Below are positions 1 through 5,671 of a stretch of 8,337 nt of DNA, piece after piece; position 1 is the stretch's first letter; the number at the start of each line of letters is the position of its first letter. A program made the translations under genes and the position numbers. The DNA is from an uncultured Alphaproteobacteria bacterium. GTDB lineage: Bacteria > Pseudomonadota > Alphaproteobacteria > Caulobacterales > Hyphomonadaceae. The notes under the pieces are model-generated. The model did no database searches, was not told the DNA's origin, and saw only the letters and a program-made list of their open reading frames with translations. The stretch spans positions 1 through 8,337 of the forward strand of contig CAIKXW010000138.1 of the NCBI GenBank assembly GCA_903831485.1, given 5' to 3'.

Positions 1-260
1 CCAAGCGCGCAGATTGCAGAGACGATGGCTGCGGCGCGCGCGCCGCCCAGCAGCGCCGCCCCCGTGGCGACGCCGAGCAGCAGCGCTTGCAGGCCTGCGG
101 TCGCCGAGATCACCTTCCGGATCATCCGGTCGGCCCTGCCTGCGTCCAGCCCATCGAAATGCGTGTTCGGGACGATGACGGCCGCCGTCCAGCCGGAGGC
201 CGCGGCGCCGCCGGCGCCAAGGGCCGCAACGGCAAGCATGATCGACGTGAAATCCGCCAT
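1..260 (-). CDS. Small membrane protein, N-terminal part (runs off left edge)
   Basis: The minus strand is open without a stop from an ATG at 260-258 to the left edge, giving about 86 residues. The start is supported by GGAGA at 268-272, 7 nt upstream. The protein begins MADFTSIMLAVAALGAGG and contains two hydrophobic Ala/Gly/Leu-rich stretches (about residues 5-30 and 52-70) separated by a charged, His/Asp/Arg-containing segment, then the start of a third. This predicts a small multi-pass inner-membrane protein. The spacing of a Pro after the first helix and an F..L motif faintly recalls DUF4149/TMEM205-like proteins, but I do not recognise the family and assign no function. It is transcribed divergently from the inhibitor lipoprotein at 426. 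Confidence 0.72.
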   Translation of the reverse strand, partial: MADFTSIMLAVAALGAGGAAASGWTAAVIVPNTHFDGLDAGRADRMIRKVISATAGLQALLLGVATGAALLGGARAAAIVSAICAL

Positions 261-280
261 TGGTGCGTCTCCGGCCCCCC

Positions 281-318
281 GGGATTCGGGATATAAGGCG
301 GGGTCTAGGGGGATTCGG
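281..318 (-). promoter_or_regulatory. Candidate promoter of the leftward membrane gene flanked by a direct repeat
   Basis: Read on the minus strand, TTATAT (complement of 291-296) is a fair -10 hexamer about 30 nt upstream of the ATG at 260. A 9-bp direct repeat GGGATTCGG lies on both sides of it, at 281-289 (near the presumed transcription start) and 310-318 (where a -35 would sit). A third, inverted copy of the core, CGAATCC, is at 358-364. The -35 itself is a poor match. Repeats placed over a promoter suggest an operator, but this is inference from position only. Confidence 0.3.
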
Positions 319-330
319 CCTGCTCAGGCA

Positions 331-350
331 GGGCGGCGAAAATGCCGCCC
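331..350. other. Perfect 7-bp GC hairpin in the divergent intergenic region
   Basis: GGGCGGC (331-337) pairs perfectly with GCCGCCC (344-350) around the 6-nt loop GAAAAT. No T-run follows on either strand, so it is not a canonical terminator. It lies between the leftward membrane gene and the lipoprotein at 426, and may be a protein-binding palindrome or part of a leader RNA. The rest of 261-425 holds the two ribosome binding sites and the GGATTCG repeats; I see no convincing rightward promoter. Confidence 0.4.
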
Positions 351-425
351 GGGCTGGCGAATCCGGTTGCAACCCTGTCTGGCGGGGCGGACACTCGTAC
401 TATCGCGACGATGGGGAATTTCTGA

Positions 426-1133
426 ATGAGAATGAAGTCGATAGCGGTTGCGGCCGGGCTCGGCCTGGCGGCCTGCGCCGGGCAGACGGTTACGGACGGA
501 GGCAACGCGAAACCTGTGGCGGACGAGCGTTTCGACTATGCGGCGAACTTCACCTGCGAGGGCGGGTCGAAGCTGGATGTCGTGTTCAACCACGGTGATG
601 GCGAAACGCTGGCGCGGGTCGATACGGGCGCTGCGATGAGCCTGAAGGTCGATGAGGCCGCCACGGCCGGCATGACGTGGAAGAACGAAAAAGTCTCGCT
701 GATGCTGGCAGGTCCCGACGCCACATGGACATCGGATGGCGCATCGCGCGCCTGCACGTTCGAACCGCGCTCCCTGCCGCCGCCGAAGATGGACGGCGTC
801 GTGCGGACGCTGACGAGCGAGGATGCCGGCACGTCATTCGACGTGAAGGTTGGCGAGAAGGTTGCGGTGGCGCTCTCGGGCGTGCCGACAGCCGGCTATG
901 TCTGGGGCGCATCGGCGCCGCCAGCATGGGTGAAGGCGACCGATGGTCCGGGCGGATCGACGACGACATCGCAATTCCTGCCGGGCTTTGCCGGCGGCAA
1001 TCACTGGGAAGTCGTGGTGTTCGAGGCGGTTGCTGCCGGCGAGGGCGAGATCACGCTGGCCCAGCGCCGCCCGTGGGAGAGCACGGCCGAACCGGATGCG
1101 TCGACCTTCAAGTTCATACTCAAGGCCAGCTGA
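426..1133 (+). CDS. Lipoprotein fusing an MliC-like lysozyme-inhibitor domain to a chagasin (I42) protease-inhibitor domain
   Basis: A 235-residue predicted lipoprotein. The N-terminus has a short basic start, a hydrophobic stretch and the lipobox LAAC with lipidated Cys17. Residues about 36-112 resemble MliC/PliC, lipoprotein inhibitors of C-type lysozyme: the FTCEGGSKLDVVF opening, the AGMTW strand, and Cys44/Cys110, which would form the family disulfide. Residues about 125-235 resemble chagasin (MEROPS I42), inhibitors of papain-type cysteine proteases, with the three signature loops in order: PTAGYVW (154-160, normally NPTTGY), GPGGS (174-178) and RPWE (215-218) before a final F.F.L strand. 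The start at 426 has GGGGAA at 413-418, 7 nt away; an in-frame ATG at 432 is an alternative. It is followed 7 nt later by the haem-protein gene, so the two are probably co-transcribed. The expected role is protection of the envelope against host or competitor lysozyme and proteases. The domain calls come from motif reading; inhibition itself is untested, and two MliC contact residues look altered. Confidence 0.83.
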   Translation: MRMKSIAVAAGLGLAACAGQTVTDGGNAKPVADERFDYAANFTCEGGSKLDVVFNHGDGETLARVDTGAAMSLKVDEAATAGMTWKNEKVSLMLAGPDATWTSDGASRACTFEPRSLPPPKMDGVVRTLTSEDAGTSFDVKVGEKVAVALSGVPTAGYVWGASAPPAWVKATDGPGGSTTTSQFLPGFAGGNHWEVVVFEAVAAGEGEITLAQRRPWESTAEPDASTFKFILKAS

Positions 1134-1140
1134 GGCGCGG

Positions 1141-1866
1141 TTGCGCACGCATGCGCTGAGCCTCGCTTGCGCCGTGATTGTCGCTGCTGCCTGTACGCCA
1201 CGCGTGGAGCCGCCGCCTGCTGCGAGCATTCGCTCGGCGCGGCAGGCGGCGCTGACGTTCGACCAGCGCATGATGCGCGAAATCATCGCCCGGCTGCAGC
1301 GTGACGAGGACGCGGTCGCCGTCTGGCTCGCCTATGCCGATCATGTGCCCGACTGGGGCCGCGAGATCAGCAATGATGTCGAGGTCGAATTCAGCCGCAC
1401 GGCGCTCGGCGTGCGGAATCCTGCCAACGCGCCTGACGACTGGGAGCGCCAGCAGATGGAGCAGATGAGCTTCATGCTGGACACCGGCATCGACGCGGAG
1501 ACGCTGGATGTTGCTGAGGTCAGGCAGGAGGGCGAGGAGAAGGTCTTCCGCTGGATGCGGCCGATCCTGATGACCGAGGAATGCCTCGTCTGCCATGGGG
1601 AAAACATCGAGCATCGGGTGAAGCTCCTCCTGGGACAGGAGTATCCGCTCGATGAAGGCACGGGCTATTCGGCCAACCAACTTGGCGGGGCGTATTCGGT
1701 GCGGCAGGTGCTGAGCGTCGGCGGCAAGCCGCCACCACGCTGGTCCGACATCCCTGCGCCGGTCATTGCCCCGGCCGACACCCGCGCAAACGACGATGCC
1801 CCGCTTGTCGCGACGCCGACGCCGACGCCCGAATCGTCGGCGCCCGCCGCGGACGACCGGCCCTGA
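1141..1866 (+). CDS. DUF3365 / Tll0287-like haem-binding (CxxCH) exported protein
   Basis: A 241-residue protein read from a TTG start. The TTG is chosen because GAGG at 1132-1135 (overlapping the upstream stop) lies 5 nt away and because it supplies a signal sequence; the next in-frame ATG (1270) would lose it. Residues 5-18 are hydrophobic, ending AAAC with Cys18. The lipobox is imperfect, so secretion without lipidation is possible. The core (about 35-195) matches the DUF3365/Tll0287 family: the RTALGVRNPANAPDDWE segment (86-102), a CLVCHG motif with haem-attaching Cys148, Cys151 and His152, and YPLDEGTGY (168-176) followed by LGGAYSV. The family covalently binds one c-type haem outside the cytoplasm and is proposed to sense redox state or small ligands. 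The C-terminal 40 residues are Pro/Ala/Thr-rich low complexity, with a GACGCC hexamer repeated three times at 1812-1829. It follows the inhibitor lipoprotein by 7 nt and precedes the alternative oxidase. Confidence 0.83.
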   Translation: MRTHALSLACAVIVAAACTPRVEPPPAASIRSARQAALTFDQRMMREIIARLQRDEDAVAVWLAYADHVPDWGREISNDVEVEFSRTALGVRNPANAPDDWERQQMEQMSFMLDTGIDAETLDVAEVRQEGEEKVFRWMRPILMTEECLVCHGENIEHRVKLLLGQEYPLDEGTGYSANQLGGAYSVRQVLSVGGKPPPRWSDIPAPVIAPADTRANDDAPLVATPTPTPESSAPAADDRP

Positions 1867-1890
1867 CATACACTCTTGAGGTGCGACATT

Positions 1891-1942
1891 CGCTCCCGGG
1901 GCGTTAGGGGGCACTGGTTCCCGTCGGAGCGATATCCATATC
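1891..1942 (+). promoter_or_regulatory. Structured leader upstream of the alternative oxidase
   Basis: CGCTCC (1891-1896) and CGGG (1897-1900) pair with CCCG (1920-1923) and GGAGCG (1926-1931), giving a 10-bp stem with a 2-nt bulge. Overlapping its end is the inverted repeat GATAT-CC-ATATC (1931-1942), only 6 nt before the ATG. There is no Shine-Dalgarno at the normal distance; the only candidate, GGAG, is about 19 nt away. The stem could act as a terminator for the haem-protein gene or as an attenuator, and the palindrome as an operator or a -10 (CATATC 1937-1942) placing transcription start at the ATG. These roles are inference. Confidence 0.35.
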
Positions 1943-1948
1943 CGCTCA

Positions 1949-2668
1949 ATGACTGACCTCACCCGTCACCACCCGGCAAAAGGGGTGTCCGACCGCATCG
2001 CGCTCGGGATAACGAAGTCCCTGCGCTTTTTCGCCGATACCTTCTTCGCGCAACGCTACGGCCACCGCGCAATCGTTCTGGAGACCGTCGCAGGCGTGCC
2101 CGGCATGGTTGGCGGCATGATGCAGCATCTGAAATCGCTGCGGCGGATGCGTGATGACGATGGCTGGATCAGGGAGCTCATCGACGAGGCCGAAAATGAA
2201 CGCATGCACCTGATGGCGTTCGTTGCGCTGTTCAAGCCGAATGCATTCGAGCGCTTTCTTGTCCTGCTGGCGCAAGGCGTTTTCTGGAATTTCTTTTTCG
2301 TCCTCTACCTGCTCGCACCGCGAACCGCGCACCGTACGATCGGTTACTTCGAGGAGGAGGCCGTGGTCTCCTACACGCAGTTCCTGGCCGAGATCGATGC
2401 GGGCCGCATCGACAATGTACCGGCGCCCGAGATCGCGATAACCTACTGGAAGATGGCGCCCGATGCGCGGCTGCGCGACCTTGTGATCGCCGTGAGAGCG
2501 GACGAGATGAAGCATCGCGATGTGAACCACGGCTTCGCCGCAAAGCTGGACGCCACCAGAACACCGGGGCGGAACCTGGAGAACGAGCCCTCCACACTTC
2601 CGGAGAAGCCGGAAGATCATCGGGGCGAGGCCCAGCGGGCACTTGCGCGGACCTCAATCGGTCCTTGA
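1949..2668 (+). CDS. aox: Alternative oxidase (cyanide-insensitive ubiquinol oxidase)
   Basis: A 239-residue alternative oxidase: a di-iron, membrane-associated enzyme that oxidises ubiquinol and reduces oxygen to water without pumping protons, bypassing the bc1 complex and cytochrome oxidase. All family ligand motifs are present in order: LET (Glu45), NERMH (Glu84 and His87), FEEEAV (135-137) and RADEMKH (Glu186 and His189). The hydrophobic stretches around 41-60 and 102-123 fit the monotopic membrane-binding helices. The length is normal for bacterial members, with a charged non-conserved tail after about residue 200. The ATG at 1949 lacks a good ribosome binding site, but the next in-frame starts (GTG 1985 or later Met codons) are no better, and those after Glu45 would remove a ligand. 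It lies 82 nt after the haem-protein gene and converges with tsaD across only 14 nt. It probably gives resistance to cyanide or nitric oxide, or serves as a redox overflow; its regulation is not evident. Confidence 0.95.
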   Translation: MTDLTRHHPAKGVSDRIALGITKSLRFFADTFFAQRYGHRAIVLETVAGVPGMVGGMMQHLKSLRRMRDDDGWIRELIDEAENERMHLMAFVALFKPNAFERFLVLLAQGVFWNFFFVLYLLAPRTAHRTIGYFEEEAVVSYTQFLAEIDAGRIDNVPAPEIAITYWKMAPDARLRDLVIAVRADEMKHRDVNHGFAAKLDATRTPGRNLENEPSTLPEKPEDHRGEAQRALARTSIGP

Positions 2669-2682
2669 AACGCCACCGGGTG

Positions 2683-3771
2683 CTAGGCCTTCGCGCCCTT
2701 CTTTCCAGCGCCATAGACCGGCGTGGCGGTGGCGGACGCCTCGTCCAGCGGCCAGCGTGCGCGGGCGGGTGTATCGAGGGCATCGACATAGCCGAGGCGC
2801 AGGCGTTCGGCGCCGGCAAGCGCGATCATCGCGCCATTGTCGGTGCACCAGCGTAGCGGCGGGGCGAAGAAATGGAATCCGTGGTGGCGCGCTTCGGCTT
2901 CGAGACGTGCACGGAGCGCCTTGTTGGCGGCGACGCCGCCGGCCACGACGAAGGTGCGGCGATCGGTTCGCTCGGCAACCAGCTCCATTGCACGCGCGGA
3001 CTTCACCGCGAGAATGTCAGCCACCGCCTCCTGGAAGGACGCGCAAACGTCGGCGCAACGCTGAGCCGTGAGCGGCTGGTCTTCCGCGGCGCGGCGAACG
3101 GCGGTCTTGAGGCCGGAGAAGCTCATGTCGAGGCCTGGCCGGTCGAGCAGTGGACGGGGAAGCGTAACGGCGGCTGCATCGCCGGTGAGAGCTGCGCGCT
3201 CGACGGCCGGCCCACCCTGCCCGACAAGACCCAGAAGCTTGGCTGTCTTGTCGAACGCTTCGCCCGCGGCGTCGTCGATCGTCGACCCGAGCCGGCGATA
3301 GCGGCCGACGCCTTCCACAAATACGAACTGGCAATGGCCGCCTGACACCAGCAACAGCAGGTAGGGGAAGCTCACCTCCTCGGCGAGGCGGGGGCTGAGT
3401 GCGTGCCCCTCGAGATGGTTGACCGCGACCAGCGGCAGGCCGCGCGCGAGCGCGATCGCCTTGGCGGTGGACAGGCCCGCCATGACGCCGCCGATGAGGC
3501 CCGGACCGGCCGTCGCGGCTATCCCGGTCAGCCCGGCCCACCCGACGCCCGCCTCCTCCATCGCGAGGCGGATCAGTGAATCCAGCCGTTCGACATGCGC
3601 CCGGGCGGCGATTTCGGGCACGACGCCGCCATAGAGGGCGTGGTCCTCGGTCTGGCTAGCCACATGTTCGGCCAGCACCTCAGCCCGGCCGTTTTCGAGG
3701 CGCACGACCGCCGCCGCGGTCTCATCGCAGCTGGTTTCGATACCAAGAACCGTCACAGCGCCTTGCATCAT
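2683..3771 (-). CDS. tsaD: tRNA N6-adenosine threonylcarbamoyltransferase TsaD
   Basis: A 362-residue TsaD (Kae1/Gcp family). With TsaB and TsaE it transfers the threonylcarbamoyl group from threonylcarbamoyl-AMP to A37 of ANN-decoding tRNAs in the cytoplasm. Family motifs are intact: [14 protein letters not shown] (10-23), [13 protein letters not shown] (47-59), the metal ligands His119 and His123 in NHLEGH, the SGGH nucleotide loop (143-146), the [10 protein letters not shown] segment (166-175), SFSGLKTA (217-224), [13 protein letters not shown] (275-287) and Asp311 in CTDNG. The full length is normal. The start is uncertain. The ATG at 3771 (with a second ATG next to it) has no ribosome binding site and lies directly downstream of a hairpin, whereas an in-frame GTG at 3756 has AAGG at 3761-3764 and would begin [12 protein letters not shown], as most family members do. 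It is divergent from hemC and convergent with the oxidase. Incidentally, the tRNA-Thr at the right end is a TsaD substrate class. Confidence 0.97.
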   Translation of the reverse strand: MMQGAVTVLGIETSCDETAAAVVRLENGRAEVLAEHVASQTEDHALYGGVVPEIAARAHVERLDSLIRLAMEEAGVGWAGLTGIAATAGPGLIGGVMAGLSTAKAIALARGLPLVAVNHLEGHALSPRLAEEVSFPYLLLLVSGGHCQFVFVEGVGRYRRLGSTIDDAAGEAFDKTAKLLGLVGQGGPAVERAALTGDAAAVTLPRPLLDRPGLDMSFSGLKTAVRRAAEDQPLTAQRCADVCASFQEAVADILAVKSARAMELVAERTDRRTFVVAGGVAANKALRARLEAEARHHGFHFFAPPLRWCTDNGAMIALAGAERLRLGYVDALDTPARARWPLDEASATATPVYGAGKKGAKA

Positions 3772-3793
3772 TACGGCGGCGCTTGTACGCCGC
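3763..3793 (+). promoter_or_regulatory. Compact tsaD/hemC divergent control region with hairpin
   Basis: Only 42 nt separate the tsaD and hemC starts. They contain a perfect 6-bp hairpin, GCGGCG (3776-3781) with CGCCGC (3788-3793) around CTTGTA, followed by the palindrome AACGTT (3795-3800). A weak rightward promoter can be drawn: TTGCAT (3763-3768), 17 nt, TACGCC (3786-3791). Any hemC promoter must overlap the 5' end of tsaD. Confidence 0.28.
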
Positions 3794-3813
3794 GAACGTT
3801 CAGAAAGCCAACG

Positions 3814-4800
3814 ATGACATCACAGCGAACAGTCCGGATCGGCACGCGGGGCTCTCCCCTGGCGCTAGCGCAGGCGAACATGTTCGCCGCGCTGATCGCC
3901 GAGGCGTCGCATGGCGAGATCGCGACGGTGCTGCACACCTTCACGACGACCGGCGACAAGATACTCGACCGGCCGCTGCAGGAGGCGGGCGGCAAGGGGC
4001 TTTTCACCAAGGAGCTCGACCGCGCGCAGGAGGTCGGCGAGATCGACATCGCCGTCCATTCGCTGAAGGACGTGACGGTCACCCTGCCCGATCATCTCTA
4101 CCTGGCGACCTTCCTGGAGCGCGAGGATCCGCGCGATTGCCTCATGGGACCGTTCGCCTCGCTGGCGGAGCTGCCGCAAGGCGCCGTCGTCGGATCGTCC
4201 AGTCTTCGCCGGCAGGCGCAGCTGTTGGCTTCGCGTCCGGATCTCAAGGTCGTGATGTTTCGCGGCAATGTGCAGACACGGCTGCGCAAGCTGGCCGACG
4301 GCGAGGCGCAGGCGACCATTCTCGCCGCTGCCGGCCTTCGCCGCCTCGGCATGATCGACAAGGCAGCAGGCATTCTCGAGATCGATGCGATGCTGCCGGC
4401 CGGCGGCCAGGGCATTATCGGCGCAACGCTGCGGATGGATGCGCCTGACTGGCTCAAGGAGCTTGCAGCAAAGCTCGACAACGAAGAGGCGCGGCTTGCC
4501 GCGCTTGCGGAGCGCGCCTTCCTGCGCAAACTGGACGGATCATGCCGCACGCCGATCGCAGCCCACTTCCGACTGACGCCGGGAGGCGCCGAGATGGCGG
4601 GAGAGCTTCTTGCCGACGACGGCTCCAGACGCTGGCGCGCCGAGGGTTTGATCGAGGGCCGACCGAGCGCGTTCGACGCCGAAGTGCTGGGCAGTGTGCT
4701 GGGCGAAGATGTCGCCGCCGAACGCGCCTACGAACTCGAAGGCGTTCCGCGCCCTGACGATGGCGATGGCGATACCGCTGAAGAGGGTGCGGACGCCTGA
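3814..4800 (+). CDS. hemC: Hydroxymethylbilane synthase (porphobilinogen deaminase)
   Basis: A 328-residue cytoplasmic enzyme that polymerises four porphobilinogen molecules into hydroxymethylbilane, the linear tetrapyrrole precursor of haem. Visible family motifs: [13 protein letters not shown] (9-21), [12 protein letters not shown] (41-52), [11 protein letters not shown] (59-69), HSLKD with catalytic Asp86 (82-86), REDPRD (103-108), [11 protein letters not shown] (127-137), FRGNVQTRL (149-157), the GGQGIIG loop (197-203) and DGSCRTP with Cys244, which carries the dipyrromethane cofactor. The reading frame is open well upstream, but that part lies over tsaD; the ATG at 3814 is chosen because the family begins just there, with a modest AGAAAG at 3802-3807. 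The C-terminus ends in an Asp/Glu-rich tail (314-328) without family counterpart. hemD follows after 87 nt, so the two probably share a transcript. Confidence 0.97.
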   Translation: MTSQRTVRIGTRGSPLALAQANMFAALIAEASHGEIATVLHTFTTTGDKILDRPLQEAGGKGLFTKELDRAQEVGEIDIAVHSLKDVTVTLPDHLYLATFLEREDPRDCLMGPFASLAELPQGAVVGSSSLRRQAQLLASRPDLKVVMFRGNVQTRLRKLADGEAQATILAAAGLRRLGMIDKAAGILEIDAMLPAGGQGIIGATLRMDAPDWLKELAAKLDNEEARLAALAERAFLRKLDGSCRTPIAAHFRLTPGGAEMAGELLADDGSRRWRAEGLIEGRPSAFDAEVLGSVLGEDVAAERAYELEGVPRPDDGDGDTAEEGADA

Positions 4801-4887
4801 GCTGTCTGCTCCGCAGCTGACGGGTTGCGATCCGGACCGCCTGAGCCGATAAATGCATCGCCCCGAAACCCACCAGACCCGAGCCCC

Positions 4888-5601
4888 GTGCCGCACACCC
4901 TCTCGCCACGCATCCTGGTGACGCGCAGCGAACCCGGCGCATCCGAGACGGCCGCGCGGCTGCGGGCTGCAGGGTTCGAGGCTTTGGTTGAACCGTTGTT
5001 CGCCATCGCGCCGATCGCGGCGGACATTCCGGACTTCGACGCCCTCGCCTTCACCAGCGCGAACGGGGCGCGGCAATTCGCCCGGCTCTCGCCGCGCCGC
5101 GACGCAAGCGTGTTCTGCGTCGGCGCCCGCACGGCGCAGGCGGCCCGCGAGATGGGCTTTGCCGATGTCGTTTCGGCGGATGGTAATGTCCTTGCTCTGC
5201 TCGACCTGGTTTCGCGCAAGTTGCCCCCTGACGCGCGCCTGCTTCACGTCGGCAACGCCGAAAGCCGCGGCGATCTGGCCGAACGGCTTTCGGCCGCAGG
5301 GCATAACGCCCGGTTTGTCGCAGTTTTCCACGCCGTTCCTGTGGAATCCCCCGGCCGGCGCCTTGCCGCGCTGCTTGCAGGGCAGGAGCGGATTGACGCC
5401 GTGATGGTTCACTCGCCACGCGCCGCAATCATCCTCGCCGGTTTTGCAGATGGCGTGGCGAGGCCCCCGTCCCTTTCGGTCGTTGCGATCTCGGAGGCTG
5501 CGGCGGCTCCGCTGGCTGGGCGTGCGGCGCGCGTCGAGATTGCGGCGACCCCCGACGAAGCGGCGTTGATTTCAGCCCTCGCACGCCTCGTTTTTGGTTG
5601 A
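4888..5601 (+). CDS. hemD: Uroporphyrinogen-III synthase
   Basis: A 237-residue HemD that cyclises hydroxymethylbilane with inversion of ring D to give uroporphyrinogen III, acting directly on the product of the upstream hemC. The family is weakly conserved in sequence, but several typical stretches are present: ILVTRSEPGASETAARL near the N-terminus (9-25), AFTSANGARQFA (54-65), FCVGARTAQAAREMGF (76-91), LHVGNAESRGDLAERL (119-134) and VMVHSPRAA (172-180). The GTG at 4888 is chosen because it puts the first beta strand at residue 8 and gives a usual length. The frame remains open to a TTG at 4825, which would add a Pro-rich leader unlike the family. The ribosome binding site is poor (GAG at 4881-4883), so translation may be modest. 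It is the second gene of the hemC-hemD-mitofilin cluster. Confidence 0.93.
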   Translation: MPHTLSPRILVTRSEPGASETAARLRAAGFEALVEPLFAIAPIAADIPDFDALAFTSANGARQFARLSPRRDASVFCVGARTAQAAREMGFADVVSADGNVLALLDLVSRKLPPDARLLHVGNAESRGDLAERLSAAGHNARFVAVFHAVPVESPGRRLAALLAGQERIDAVMVHSPRAAIILAGFADGVARPPSLSVVAISEAAAAPLAGRAARVEIAATPDEAALISALARLVFG

Positions 5602-5626
5602 GACAGCCGCCGATCTCTGCATATCC
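5598..5626 (+). promoter_or_regulatory. Candidate promoter for the mitofilin-like gene
   Basis: TTGAGA (5598-5603), which overlaps the hemD stop, is separated by 17 nt from ATATCC (5621-5626), itself preceded by TGC. Transcription would begin near 5633, giving a leader of about 40 nt that contains GAGGA at 5658-5662. The match is moderate, so co-transcription from hemC remains as likely. Confidence 0.3.
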
Positions 5627-5671
5627 TTTCTCCGGGGAGGCTACAGGCGCACGCCATGAGGATGGTGGTCG

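Noticed and set aside
25..429. Long plus-strand open frame at the left end
   Set aside because: It overlaps the minus-strand membrane gene, which has a ribosome binding site and a hydrophobic, protein-like composition; the plus-strand product is Ala/Pro/Arg-rich, as expected of a shadow frame in GC-rich DNA.
943..1140. Upstream extension of the haem-protein frame to an ATG at 943
   Set aside because: The extra 66 residues lie over the chagasin domain and are Arg-rich nonsense. The TTG at 1141 has a ribosome binding site and begins a signal sequence.
3595..3813. Upstream extension of hemC into the tsaD gene
   Set aside because: The family N-terminus begins a few residues after 3814, and the extension only mirrors tsaD coding sequence.
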